47,074 nt of DNA from Bacteroidota bacterium (GCA_021299855.1 JAJTEY010000020.1:1-47074); one strand, 5' to 3'. Counted from the first letter of the stretch, positions 9,313-19,672 are shown. Program-made: numbers and translations. The notes: generated by a model not told the origin, from the sequence alone.

Positions 9313-11535
9313 ATGACATCTATCAAACGCTTCATCACATCAACTGTATTTACAGTTCTATCAATCGGATTTATTAATGCTGCCAATGGCGATACAACGA
9401 CTGTCCGTTCTCACCAAGCTGCACATTGGAATTGGTACGGATCCATTGATAATTGGGCAGTTTTTCCGGATTCAGGAACTTCGTACCGTAAAATTAACCT
9501 GATTTACACTTTAGGCTGTCCTACCGGCGGCTGCTCCGATTGGGATTATACCACACAGATTTTTATAAAAAAACGTACCGGCCGATACGATTCAACAGCA
9601 ACCAATTATCCATATTTCTCCGTAAACAGCACCAACCCCGATAGCTTATTATATGCAACCCAAGCAACATACACGTATTTTTATGATTCAATAAATAATT
9701 CTACTGACAGTACATTAAATCCTATTTTACAGATATTAATATTTAACGACAATCAAAATCCAAGCGTAATTACCGATACGTTATTCGGTTTCCCGGCCAA
9801 TTATTACAACTACGTTTATGATTCCTTAGGTATAGTTATCGATTCGGTTTGGGTAAATCCCGACACAACCATTTTCAACAGCTGGACAACGGTTTATAAC
9901 GTGTACGAGGTCATCGATTATATTCAGATTGCACGCTACATTACGCCGTATGGAGCAAACTTAACATCGGCCTGGTCAAACAAATGGGTGTTCGACATTA
10001 CAGATTATGCCCCGTTATTGCATGATTCCGTAGAAATCGGTGCGTTTTACAGCGGCTGGTCGGACGGATTTACCGTAACACTTGATTTTGAGTTCATTGA
10101 AGGTACGCCTCCACGCACTCCAATTCGGGTTGAGAAGCTTTGGAGTGGCTATTTCCCTTACGGAGATCCTAATAATTCTATTGAAAATTACCTAACGTCG
10201 CGAAATGTTCTCATCGGTTCCAATGAACCCAATGCGATTTTACGCGTGGATATTACCGGGCACGGTTTCGGTGGTAATCAAAATTGTGCGGAATTCTGCC
10301 CAAAGAACTATCATGTTTATCTGGATCAGACCTATCGATACCAAAAGCTTGTTTGGAAAGCCGATTGCGGATTAAATGCTCTTTATCCGCAACCGGGAAC
10401 CTGGTTGTATAACCGTGCTAATTGGTGTCCCGGTGACATGGTGTATTGGACCGACCACGAATTGACACCATTTATGACTTTGGGCGATTCGTTAAACATC
10501 AACGTGGACATGGATCCGTTTACAAATGTCAACAACAGTAATCCGGGTTACCAGTTTGATGGACAATTAATTACGTTCGGAACACCGAATTTCTCATTGG
10601 ATGCGGAACTGGTTTCAATATTTGCTCCGAACAACAATCCGAACTACAAGCGTATGAATCCGGTTTGCAAAAGCCCGATCGTGGTTATTCGGAACACCGG
10701 CTCTACTCCTTTAACGTCCCTTCAGATCGTTTATGGTGTTGCGGGAGCCGGAACTTCTACGTTTAATTGGGTTGGAAATTTACCTTTTCTCGCTTCCGAT
10801 ACGGTAGTTTTACCGGCACCAAATTGGTTCGGAACATCACCGGTATTTACGGCTACAATCCTAAATCCGAACGGTCAACAAGATCAACTTTTAGACAATA
10901 ACTCATTGACTGTAAATTATGTAGCGCCTCCGGCTTACACCAATAATATAGTATTCGAAGTGCGTACTAATAATACGGCATGGCAAAATTCATACTGGTT
11001 GGAGGACGAAAACGGAAATGTAATTTTCAGTCGCAGCGGTCTTAGCAATGCTACAACCTATCGCGATACGGTTAACCTGAATATTGGTTGTTACATTTTC
11101 CGATTACAAGATACAGGTGGAGACGGTCTGAGTTTTTGGGCTAATAATTCCGGAACCGGATATTGCCGAATGAAAAATGGAACTACCGGGATCATTTTCA
11201 AGACTTTCCAGGCTGATTTTGGCAGCGAAATCTATCAGGAATTCACTTCAGGGTACAATCTCACCGTGGATGAGCCTGTTGCTGCTCCTCGAGAATTGTT
11301 GGTTTATCCGAATCCCGCTGTAGAGCAATTGACTCTTGAATGGAATTCGGATGGTGATCCTTTTTCGGTTGAAATTGTAGATGTGAGCGGCCGAGTTTTG
11401 TATTCGGAACAGGTTAATAACAACAACGGTGCTTACCGTAAATCAATTTCACTCGGGGATTTTGCATCGGGATTGTATTTTGTCCGTATTATTGACCGTA
11501 AAGGCGTAACGGCACAAAAATTCATCCGTGAATAA
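9313..11535 (+). CDS. Peptide-N-glycosidase F-related secreted protein with T9SS type A sorting domain
   Basis: Signal peptide; PNGase F-like N-terminal region (INLIYTLGCPTGGCSDWDYTTQIFI); C-terminal VYPNPAVEQLTLEW...GLYFVRIIDRKGVTAQKFIRE typical of T9SS sorting. Confidence 0.8.
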   Translation: MTSIKRFITSTVFTVLSIGFINAANGDTTTVRSHQAAHWNWYGSIDNWAVFPDSGTSYRKINLIYTLGCPTGGCSDWDYTTQIFIKKRTGRYDSTATNYPYFSVNSTNPDSLLYATQATYTYFYDSINNSTDSTLNPILQILIFNDNQNPSVITDTLFGFPANYYNYVYDSLGIVIDSVWVNPDTTIFNSWTTVYNVYEVIDYIQIARYITPYGANLTSAWSNKWVFDITDYAPLLHDSVEIGAFYSGWSDGFTVTLDFEFIEGTPPRTPIRVEKLWSGYFPYGDPNNSIENYLTSRNVLIGSNEPNAILRVDITGHGFGGNQNCAEFCPKNYHVYLDQTYRYQKLVWKADCGLNALYPQPGTWLYNRANWCPGDMVYWTDHELTPFMTLGDSLNINVDMDPFTNVNNSNPGYQFDGQLITFGTPNFSLDAELVSIFAPNNNPNYKRMNPVCKSPIVVIRNTGSTPLTSLQIVYGVAGAGTSTFNWVGNLPFLASDTVVLPAPNWFGTSPVFTATILNPNGQQDQLLDNNSLTVNYVAPPAYTNNIVFEVRTNNTAWQNSYWLEDENGNVIFSRSGLSNATTYRDTVNLNIGCYIFRLQDTGGDGLSFWANNSGTGYCRMKNGTTGIIFKTFQADFGSEIYQEFTSGYNLTVDEPVAAPRELLVYPNPAVEQLTLEWNSDGDPFSVEIVDVSGRVLYSEQVNNNNGAYRKSISLGDFASGLYFVRIIDRKGVTAQKFIRE

Positions 11536-12121
11536 TTCGAACCTGCAGTATTTCCTGGTTTACAAACCATATGGAATGCTTTCTCAGTATACCCGGGAAG
11601 GCGACCACGCCACATTGGCTGAATTATTTAAGTTTCCGCGCGATGTTTATCCTGTTGGAAGACTCGATTCCGATAGTGAAGGTTTACTTATCATTACAAA
11701 TGACAAAGTTCTGAATAACAGAATTCTAAACCCTGATAAAAAGGTAGAAAAAACCTATTGGGCTCAAGTTGATGGCGCCATAACTTCGGATGCGGTGGAA
11801 CGATTACAACGCGGTGTTGAAATTCGAACTAAAGGGCAAACATTTACTACTCAACCGGCTAAATGCCAAATCATAGATGCGCCGGATATCGCGGAACGAG
11901 TTCCGCCGGTTCGTTTCAGAAAAAACATTCCGACTTCCTGGATTGAACTCAGCATCACGGAAGGTAAAAACAGGCAAGTTCGCCATATGACCGCAGCTGT
12001 AGGTTTTCCGACTTTGCGTTTGGTTCGTGTGGGCATTGGTAAGATGAAACGATTAGACCTTTTCCCCGGAGATGTGGTTGAAATCACCGGAATTGAGATC
12101 AAAAAAGCCATCGGAATATGA
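11528..12121 (+). CDS. Ribosomal large-subunit pseudouridine synthase, RluE/RsuA family
   Basis: GTG start overlapping the upstream stop by 8 nt; VYKPYGMLSQ, PVGRLDSDSEGLLIITND (catalytic Asp), EGKNRQVRHMTAAVGFPTLRLVR. Confidence 0.92.
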   Translation: MNNSNLQYFLVYKPYGMLSQYTREGDHATLAELFKFPRDVYPVGRLDSDSEGLLIITNDKVLNNRILNPDKKVEKTYWAQVDGAITSDAVERLQRGVEIRTKGQTFTTQPAKCQIIDAPDIAERVPPVRFRKNIPTSWIELSITEGKNRQVRHMTAAVGFPTLRLVRVGIGKMKRLDLFPGDVVEITGIEIKKAIGI

Positions 12122-12148
12122 AAAATGCCCCCATTTTGGAGGCATTTT
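12122..12148. terminator. Bidirectional hairpin between convergent genes
   Basis: AAAATGCC...GGCATTTT with inner CC/GG pairing, between convergent 11528..12121 (+) and 12169..13308 (-). Confidence 0.65.
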
Positions 12149-12168
12149 GTTCAATTTCAATGAATTTA

Positions 12169-13308
12169 TTACGCTTTTACTGCTACCGGAAATAACTCTT
12201 TCAGTTTAGTAACCGTGTAATCGATTTCCTCTTTCGTATTGTATTTGCTGAAAGAGAAACGCACTGAAGGACGACTCATATCAGTTCCGATTGAACGTAA
12301 CACATGCGAACCAACATTACTTCCCGAAGAACAAGCACTTCCGGCTGAAGCTGCAATACCGTTAATATCGAGATTAAATACCAACATTTCAGCGTTTTCC
12401 GTTGGAGGCAAGCACACGTTTAAAACGGTATACAAAGAATTGCCTTTGGCGTCTCCGTTAAATACTACGCCCGGGATGTGTTTCTCCAATTGTTGGATCA
12501 TGTAGGTTTTTAAACCTTGAATATGATTCTGGTGAGCGGTCAAATCTCGTTCTGCAATTTCCAGCGCTTTCGCCAAACCGATAATTCCATAAACATTCTC
12601 GGTTCCACCACGCATATTGCGCTCCTGCGCACCACCCCAAATTAAAGGTGCTACATGAATGTCACTGTTAATGTAAATGAAACCAATTCCTTTCGGTCCG
12701 TGGAATTTGTGAGCCGCACAATTGATAAAATGCACGTTAAGATCCTTTACATTAACGTGGTAATGACCAACAGTCTGCACCGTATCCGAATGGAAAATCG
12801 CATCGTATTTCTTGCAGATATCACCCACTTCTTTAATCGGCAGTAAATTCCCGATTTCATTATTGGCGTGCATCAACGAAACAAACGAACGCTCGTTGGT
12901 TTTTAAAAGTTCTTCTATATGCTTAAGATCAATATGACCGTTGGGCGTTAATTTAACCAGGCTGAGTTTAACTTCCCCACGTTCTGCCATTGATTCCAGG
13001 GTATGCAAAACGGCATGGTGTTCAATGGGTGAAGTAATGGCATGTTTAATTCCAAACTCCTGAATCGAGCACCGAATGGCCATATTATCAGCTTCCGTAC
13101 CGCCTGAAGTGAAAAACACTTCTGATGGAGAGCAGTTGATTAAACGTGCTACTGTTTTACGGGCTTGTTCAATTGCTGCGCGCGTCTGTCGCCCCCAGGC
13201 ATGAATGGATGATGGATTCCCGTAATGTTCGGTCATTACAGGTAACATCGCATCCAGCACTTCTTTGTCTAAAGGTGTAGTGGCAGCGTTGTCAAGATAA
13301 ACTTTCAT
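12169..13308 (-). CDS. Cysteine desulfurase (NifS/IscS-like, PLP-dependent)
   Basis: MKVYLDNAATTPLDKEVLDAM; FTSGGTEADN; PLP lysine region CAAHKFHGPKGIGF; Cys loop GSACSSGS. Confidence 0.95.
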   Translation of the reverse strand: MKVYLDNAATTPLDKEVLDAMLPVMTEHYGNPSSIHAWGRQTRAAIEQARKTVARLINCSPSEVFFTSGGTEADNMAIRCSIQEFGIKHAITSPIEHHAVLHTLESMAERGEVKLSLVKLTPNGHIDLKHIEELLKTNERSFVSLMHANNEIGNLLPIKEVGDICKKYDAIFHSDTVQTVGHYHVNVKDLNVHFINCAAHKFHGPKGIGFIYINSDIHVAPLIWGGAQERNMRGGTENVYGIIGLAKALEIAERDLTAHQNHIQGLKTYMIQQLEKHIPGVVFNGDAKGNSLYTVLNVCLPPTENAEMLVFNLDINGIAASAGSACSSGSNVGSHVLRSIGTDMSRPSVRFSFSKYNTKEEIDYTVTKLKELFPVAVKA

Positions 13309-13367
13309 GTTATTGTTTTAGTGTTGTTGAGCACCGTAAAAATAAGCATTCGACCAATACAGTTCTC

Positions 13368-14777
13368 TTATTCTGCAGGTTGTTTCTTAATCAGCTCTCT
13401 AATATCCTGCATTATTTTTTTTGCAAGATTCTCAGCGGTCGTTTCCGATTCACTTTCCGAATAGATTCGAATAATTGGTTCTGTATTAGATCGACGTAAA
13501 TGCACCCATTCTTTGTCAAATTCTATTTTCAGTCCGTCAACCTTATTAATCGGATGCTTTTTGTACTTCTTTTCAATACCGCTCAACACTTCATCAACAT
13601 TAACATCCGCTGTCAATTCAATTTTGTTTTTCGAAATGTGATAATTTGTAAAAGTAGCCCGTAACATGGATGTGCTTTTTCCGAACGTCGCTAAATGACT
13701 TAGGAATAACGCTATTCCTGCCAATGCGTCGCGACCGTAATGCAGCTCCGGCACAATAACGCCTCCATTGCCTTCACCACCAATAACGGCATTTACCGAC
13801 TTCATCATTTCCACCACATTTACTTCTCCTACCGCTGCTGCGCTATGTTTACCACCGTACTTTTCGGTAACATCGCGAAGGGCGCGGGTTGATGATAAGT
13901 TGGAAACCGTATTTCCACCTTTATTATGTTTCAGTACGTAGTCGGCAACTGCTACCAATGTGTATTCTTCCCCGAACATATCACCGTCTTCACAAACTAA
14001 CGCCAAACGGTCAACATCCGGATCAACAACGATTCCCAAATGCGCACGTTCCTTTTTCACCACTTTAGAAATTTCGGTCAGGTGCTCCGGCAAAGGTTCC
14101 GGATTGTGAGGAAAATCGCCGGTGGGTTCGCAATACAATTTGTGCACCTGCTGAACACCTAATGCTTCCAACAATTTAGGAACTGCTATTCCCCCACTCG
14201 AGTTAACCGCGTCCACCACAATTTTGAAATTCGCAGCTGCAATGGCGTCTTTATTCACCCATTTCATTTTCAAAATTGAGGCGATATGCTTGTCGAGATA
14301 CGTGTCATCCGTTTTAATCTTTCCCAGTTTAGTAACTTCAGCAAAACGAAAATCTTCACGTTCTGCAACATCTAAAACTGTTTGCCCGTCGTCCGCAGAA
14401 ATAAATTCGCCTTTTTCGTTCAATAATTTAAGCGCATTCCACTGCTTCGGATTGTGACTCGCAGTTAATATAATTCCACCTGCGGCTTTTTCCATGGGCA
14501 CAGCCATTTCTACGGTTGGCGTGGTTGATAAACCGACATCGGTAACATTGATTCCCAACCCGATTAATGTCCCGGAAACTAAACGATTGACCATGTCACC
14601 TGAAATACGCGCATCACGTCCAACAACAACTGTAAGTGTTGCGCCCGGGGAATGACGCTGTTGCAACCAGGTTCCGTATGCAGCCGTAAACTTTACAACA
14701 TCCACGGGGCTTAAGCCTTCTCCCGGCTTACCGCCAATTGTACCACGAATACCTGAAATTGATTTTATTAGAGTCAC
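13368..14777 (-). CDS. glmM: Phosphoglucosamine mutase / phosphohexomutase
   Basis: SISGIRGTIGGKPGEGLSP; active-site LTASHNPKQWNALK; metal loop DPDVDRLALV; GEGNGGVI; C-terminal RRSNTEPIIRIYSE. Confidence 0.92.
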   Translation of the reverse strand: MTLIKSISGIRGTIGGKPGEGLSPVDVVKFTAAYGTWLQQRHSPGATLTVVVGRDARISGDMVNRLVSGTLIGLGINVTDVGLSTTPTVEMAVPMEKAAGGIILTASHNPKQWNALKLLNEKGEFISADDGQTVLDVAEREDFRFAEVTKLGKIKTDDTYLDKHIASILKMKWVNKDAIAAANFKIVVDAVNSSGGIAVPKLLEALGVQQVHKLYCEPTGDFPHNPEPLPEHLTEISKVVKKERAHLGIVVDPDVDRLALVCEDGDMFGEEYTLVAVADYVLKHNKGGNTVSNLSSTRALRDVTEKYGGKHSAAAVGEVNVVEMMKSVNAVIGGEGNGGVIVPELHYGRDALAGIALFLSHLATFGKSTSMLRATFTNYHISKNKIELTADVNVDEVLSGIEKKYKKHPINKVDGLKIEFDKEWVHLRRSNTEPIIRIYSESESETTAENLAKKIMQDIRELIKKQPAE

Positions 14778-14962
14778 TTGATCTTGTTTTAAAAACGGGA
14801 CACAAAGTTAAATCCTATGAAATATTTCCCGCAGAACAGCCTTTGAAACATATAAACAGCCAAAATCATGAAATTGGTGATAACTTTGCAACCGGTTACG
14901 TCGTTAAGCAGAAGAAATAGCCCGGGTTGACGTTATATTTGTTAAGGACGTATCTGAAATTT

Positions 14963-16351
14963 ATGAGTGAATTAAATGCCCCTCTGGATGTTTTGATACA
15001 GCGATTTGAGAAAATGCGGGCTCAGGGGAATTACGGTTTTTTTGAGCAGGAAGAATTAGAAGACATCGCAGACTATTACATCAATCAAAAACAGTTTGTT
15101 AAAGCGACGGACGCCTCCGACTTGGGAAGACGCCAATATCCGTTTTCAGCTACATTTTTGGTACTGAAGTCGCATGTCCATATCCTAACGGGTGAAAATC
15201 GTATTGCGCTCGACTTGTTAAAACAAGCAGAACAAATGGATTCTTCGTTGGGTGAAATCTTCATGACTCAGGGAAATATTTACGGACAAATGGGGCTTCA
15301 CGAAAAAGCGATCATTGCTTATCAGAAAGCACTGGATACCGATATTCCAAAGGAAGAAGTGTTTTATTACATCGGTGTTGAGTTCATTAATTCGGGAAGT
15401 CCCGATGAAGCAATTCCTTTGTTTAAAAAAGCGCTGGCCATTGATCCGAATCATGAACCTTCGTTAAACGAAATTTCGTTCTGTTTCGAAAATACCGGTG
15501 AATTAGAGAAAAGCATTCAGTTTTTTTCGGCACTAAGCGATAAAAGCCCCTATAACTTTAACATTTGGTTCTTCTTAGGTGTTGCATATAGTCGTTCCGG
15601 CATGTTCGAAAAAGCTATTGATGCCTACGATTACGCACTGGCCATTAAAGAAGACTTTGCCTCTGCTCTTTTCAATAAAGCTAATGCGCTTTCAGCATTA
15701 GGACATTTGGAAGAAGCCATAGCCGGCTATAAAGAAACAGCTAATTACGAAGAACCCAAAGCAGAAACATTCTACTACTTGGGTGAATGTTACGAGCGGC
15801 TGAAACAACATGAACCGGCCTTGTTGAATTACAGCAAAGCAACGACGCTTGACCCGGAATACGCAGATGCCTGGTTGGGGCAGGGTGTTGTACTAGATCT
15901 ATTAGGTCGTTTGCAAGAAGGAATCCATTACATCAAGAAAGCTTTGGCATTGGAACCTCATAATTCAGAGTTTCTATATGTATACGGAGATACGCAAATG
16001 AAACTTGGATTCTATGAAGAAGCCGAAGCCGCTTATCGCAAAGTGATGGAACTTGAACCGGACAATCCTTTGATTTGGTTGGACTTGTCGCAGTTGCTGT
16101 TTACGCAGCAACAAACCGAAGAAGCACTGGAAATACTTCAGGTTGGCATAAAACACCATCCTGATAACGCCGAATTGAATTACCGCATGTCGGGTTACCT
16201 GTTAGCGTTAGGGCGTAAACAAGATGCCATGAGTTATTTGCATTTGGGCTTAAGTCAGGATTATGAAAAACACAATGCCTTGTTTGAGTTCTTGCCGCAA
16301 CTAAAGGAAAACCCCGGCATTAACGAGGTCATTGAATCTTATCGCAAATAA
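14963..16351 (+). CDS. Tetratricopeptide-repeat protein
   Basis: Many TPR units (AIIAYQKALDTDIP, AIPLFKKALAIDPNHEPSLNEISFCF). Preferred start MSELNAPLD at 14963. Confidence 0.88.
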   Translation: MSELNAPLDVLIQRFEKMRAQGNYGFFEQEELEDIADYYINQKQFVKATDASDLGRRQYPFSATFLVLKSHVHILTGENRIALDLLKQAEQMDSSLGEIFMTQGNIYGQMGLHEKAIIAYQKALDTDIPKEEVFYYIGVEFINSGSPDEAIPLFKKALAIDPNHEPSLNEISFCFENTGELEKSIQFFSALSDKSPYNFNIWFFLGVAYSRSGMFEKAIDAYDYALAIKEDFASALFNKANALSALGHLEEAIAGYKETANYEEPKAETFYYLGECYERLKQHEPALLNYSKATTLDPEYADAWLGQGVVLDLLGRLQEGIHYIKKALALEPHNSEFLYVYGDTQMKLGFYEEAEAAYRKVMELEPDNPLIWLDLSQLLFTQQQTEEALEILQVGIKHHPDNAELNYRMSGYLLALGRKQDAMSYLHLGLSQDYEKHNALFEFLPQLKENPGINEVIESYRK

Positions 16352-16427
16352 CCTGTTCGTAACATCCTAAGCAGCCATAATCCGCAAAACGAATTGTGCT
16401 TACTTTTGTATCGTTAATACCTGAACT

Positions 16428-17207
16428 ATGAACGTTAAGCTTTCCCATATTCCTGAACGCCCTGCACGTCCGCGCAACCATGGATTAACAATGGTAATGG
16501 ACAAAGGCATCGGAATCAAACAAGCCGAGCTGTATCTGGATGCACTGGCTGATCATATTGATATTATTAAACTGGGCTTTGGTACATCTGTCGTCTCAAA
16601 AAACGTTACTGAAAAGGTGAAGTTGTATAAAAGTGCCGGAATGCGCGTTTATTTGGGCGGAACATTATTTGAAGCATTCATTATCCGTAAGAAATTTGAT
16701 GATTACGTAAAGTTCGCAGAGAAGTTGGGGTTGGATCACGCTGAAGTTTCGGACGGATCGATTGTTATGCCGCATGACGAAAAGTGCAATTATATTTCGA
16801 AATTATCGAAGAACTTTACAGTATTATCTGAAGTTGGTTCCAAAGAAGAAGGCATTATCATTCATCCGAATAAATGGACGGCGATGATGCAAAGTGAAAT
16901 TCAGGCCGGCTCTTGGAAAGTAATTGCTGAAGCACGCGAAAGTGGCACCGTTGGTATTTATCACCGTAACGGTTCGCCACACACCATGCTGATGAATAAA
17001 ATCATTGCCAAAGTAAAACCCGAAAACATTCTTTGGGAAGCACCTCAGAAATCGCAGCAAGTGTGGTTTATCAAACATTTTGGCGCGAATGTCAATTTGG
17101 GTAATATCGGTTTTGATGAGGTTATTCCACTGGAAACATTACGCTTAGGATTGCGCGGAGATACCTTCTTCACCTTCCTTCCCAAAGAATTACAAAATCA
17201 ACCATAA
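16428..17207 (+). CDS. Phosphosulfolactate synthase (ComA) family protein
   Basis: MDKGIGIKQAELYLDALADHIDIIKLGFGTS; GGTLFEAF; VSDGSIVMP; SEVGSK; GDTFFTF. ComA family signature pattern. Confidence 0.88.
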   Translation: MNVKLSHIPERPARPRNHGLTMVMDKGIGIKQAELYLDALADHIDIIKLGFGTSVVSKNVTEKVKLYKSAGMRVYLGGTLFEAFIIRKKFDDYVKFAEKLGLDHAEVSDGSIVMPHDEKCNYISKLSKNFTVLSEVGSKEEGIIIHPNKWTAMMQSEIQAGSWKVIAEARESGTVGIYHRNGSPHTMLMNKIIAKVKPENILWEAPQKSQQVWFIKHFGANVNLGNIGFDEVIPLETLRLGLRGDTFFTFLPKELQNQP

Positions 17208-17219
17208 CAATTCATAATC

Positions 17220-17537
17220 ATGAAAGAAGTTACTGTTCAGGAATTAAAAACCATGATGGATAACGGTTCCGATTTTCAACTGATTGATGTACGCGAAACA
17301 TTCGAGGCGGAGGCTGCAAATATTGGTGGTGAATTAATTCCTATGGGTGAAGTTTTAAGCAACGTAGATAAAATTGCCAAAGACAAACCTGTTGTGGTAC
17401 ATTGCAGAAGTGGTGCGCGTTCTGCTACAATTATTAATGCGCTTCAATCGCAGCATGGTTTCGAAAACCTGCACAATTTAAAAGGCGGCATCATGGCATG
17501 GTCACGCGAAATTGATCCATCCATCACCGTTTCGTAA
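17220..17537 (+). CDS. Rhodanese-like domain protein
   Basis: QLIDVRETFEAEAANIGG...VVVHCRSGARSATIINAL...NLKGGIMAW with catalytic Cys loop. Confidence 0.93.
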   Translation: MKEVTVQELKTMMDNGSDFQLIDVRETFEAEAANIGGELIPMGEVLSNVDKIAKDKPVVVHCRSGARSATIINALQSQHGFENLHNLKGGIMAWSREIDPSITVS

Positions 17538-17540
17538 ATT

Positions 17541-18191
17541 ATGATTAAGGAATTACTCGATTTTATTCTGCACATCAACGATCACCTGACATCCATGGTT
17601 CAGGAATACGGAACGTTGGTATATGCTATTTTATTCCTGATCATATTCGTTGAAACGGGATTAGTAATAATGCCATTTCTTCCGGGAGATTCCCTGCTTT
17701 TTGCTGCAGGAGCGCTTTGTGCTAACGAAGCTACAGGGTTAAATATCGTTTACCTTATTGCACTGTTGTTTGTTGCGGCAGTTTTGGGTGATAACACCAA
17801 TTATTGGATTGGCCGAACACTCGGACTTCGCGTTACTACCATGACCATAGGAAAAAGGCGGATTGTTAAACAGGATTATCTGGATAAAACGCACGCATTT
17901 TTTGAAAAATACGGGACTAAAGCCATCATTATGGCCCGATTTGTACCAATTGTGAGAACATTTACTCCTTTTGTTGCAGGCGTAGGCAAAATGACTTACC
18001 GCACCAAATTCCTGCCGTATGACGTTGCCGGAGGATTTTTATGGATCGCGTCGATGTCGTTGGCCGGATATTTCCTCGGCACACACGAATGGGTAAAGAA
18101 ACATTTTGAAGGAGTAGTCATCGCGATTATCATTATTTCCGTAATGCCTATGTTGATTGCGTATTTGCGCCATCGTTTCAGCAAGAAATAA
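17541..18191 (+). CDS. DedA/SNARE-associated family membrane protein
   Basis: FVETGLVIMPFLPGDSLLFAAGAL; NYWIGRTLG; ARFVPIVRTFTPFVAGVGKM. Confidence 0.93.
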   Translation: MIKELLDFILHINDHLTSMVQEYGTLVYAILFLIIFVETGLVIMPFLPGDSLLFAAGALCANEATGLNIVYLIALLFVAAVLGDNTNYWIGRTLGLRVTTMTIGKRRIVKQDYLDKTHAFFEKYGTKAIIMARFVPIVRTFTPFVAGVGKMTYRTKFLPYDVAGGFLWIASMSLAGYFLGTHEWVKKHFEGVVIAIIIISVMPMLIAYLRHRFSKK

Positions 18192-18195
18192 GCTC

Positions 18196-18948
18196 GTGCG
18201 CCAGTTCGGACTCATCGGTTATCCGCTCACCCACTCGTTCAGTAAACGGTATTTTACCGAAAAATTTCAACGTGAATCGATTGTTGGTGCAACATATGAA
18301 CTGTTTCCGTTAGCACATATTCAGGAATTTCCCGAATTGGTTCATTCGCACCGACAATTAGTCGGACTTAACGTGACGATTCCATATAAGGGAACTGTAA
18401 TTCCTTTCCTGGACGAATTTGATGCAACTGCGGAAGGAATCGGAGCGGTAAATACCATCCGCATAATTCGGGAAGGAGACCGAGTAAGAATGATTGGTTT
18501 TAATACGGATTTCTTCGGATTTCTGAAATCACTAAAACCGTTTTTAACGTTGCATCATGATCGCGCGTTGATTATTGGAACCGGCGGAGGTGCGGCGGCT
18601 GTTGCATTCGGACTGAAATCGTTAGGGATTGATGTGTTGTTTACGGGAAGAAAATCTGCTGCAGATAAATCACCTTATTTACCCATTTCAGAAGTAAGTC
18701 CGGAATTATTAAGGCACTTCAAATTGATAGTGAACACCACTCCGCTGGGCATGTTTCCTGACGTAGATGGATTTCCGGATATACCCTATTCGTCCATGAC
18801 TTCAGAACATCTGGTATTTGATTTGGTGTACAATCCCGAATCGACAGTTTTTATGCAGAAAGCCGTCGCATTTGGTGCAACTGCCATGAACGGTTACGAT
18901 ATGCTCCGGTATCAAGCTGAAAAAGCCTGGGAAATCTGGAATAGTTAG
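18196..18948 (+). CDS. aroE: Shikimate dehydrogenase
   Basis: GTG start at 18196 just after the DedA stop: VRQFGLIGYPLTHSFSKRYF; LNVTIPYKGTVIPFLDE; GAVNTI; GTGGGAAAVAFGL; NTTPLGMFP; NGYDMLRYQAEKAWEIW. Confidence 0.94.
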   Translation: MRQFGLIGYPLTHSFSKRYFTEKFQRESIVGATYELFPLAHIQEFPELVHSHRQLVGLNVTIPYKGTVIPFLDEFDATAEGIGAVNTIRIIREGDRVRMIGFNTDFFGFLKSLKPFLTLHHDRALIIGTGGGAAAVAFGLKSLGIDVLFTGRKSAADKSPYLPISEVSPELLRHFKLIVNTTPLGMFPDVDGFPDIPYSSMTSEHLVFDLVYNPESTVFMQKAVAFGATAMNGYDMLRYQAEKAWEIWNS

Positions 18949-18955
18949 TATTGAT

Positions 18956-19672
18956 TTATTTCAACTCCAACAATGAATTAACCGCAGGAGTTCTGGTCAC
19001 AACGTAACCTTCACCGTATTCAACGCCCGCTTCACGTCCAACAACGCGCATTTTGGCTTTCACAAAATCCATAAAGTCCTGCCCCGAAATTGGAGTTGCG
19101 GGCTCAGCAGAATCGGGATTATAGAACTGGGAGGAATACGCCAGAATAGCACGCATCTTCGCATCAATTTCGGCAGTTACATCAACTACAACATCAGGTT
19201 TAATAAAACGATCTTGTATGTAATGATAAACCGCTTGAGGCCTCCATGGCTTTTGCTCTTCGCTATTATGATGTGTCTTAATTTTTACCAATCCCGAATA
19301 AAATGCGGCATCAGCAATCAATTTACCGGCTTTACCATGATCTGGATGGCGATCGTGTGGTGCATTACACAGAATAATTTCAGGTTGAAATAATCTTATG
19401 TAAGTCACTATTTGACGGATGTGTGCTTCATCATAAGTAAAAAAAACGTCGCGCATATTAAGAATAACACGACTACTAACGCCCATAAGTTCAGCAGCAG
19501 CAGCAGCTTCTTTCTTGCGTGTTTCCGCGTTACCGCGTGTACCGAGTTCGCCTTCCGACAGATCCAGAATCGCCACTTTTTTCCCGGCTTTGACTTCTTT
19601 AATCAACGTGCCGGCACAACTCAATTCCACATCATCCGGATGGATTCCGATAGCAAGAATATCAACTTTCAT
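18956..19672 (-). CDS. bshB1: Bacillithiol biosynthesis deacetylase BshB1 (LmbE/PIG-L family)
   Basis: MKVDILAIGIHPDDVELSCAGTLIKEVKAGKKVAILDLSEGELGTRGNAETRKKEA; APHDRHPDHGKAG. Confidence 0.92.
   Translation of the reverse strand: MKVDILAIGIHPDDVELSCAGTLIKEVKAGKKVAILDLSEGELGTRGNAETRKKEAAAAAELMGVSSRVILNMRDVFFTYDEAHIRQIVTYIRLFQPEIILCNAPHDRHPDHGKAGKLIADAAFYSGLVKIKTHHNSEEQKPWRPQAVYHYIQDRFIKPDVVVDVTAEIDAKMRAILAYSSQFYNPDSAEPATPISGQDFMDFVKAKMRVVGREAGVEYGEGYVVTRTPAVNSLLELK

Noticed and set aside
14963-16351. TPR protein as a possible defence or signalling component
   Set aside because: No effector or nuclease/ATPase domain and no defence neighbours; ordinary TPR protein.
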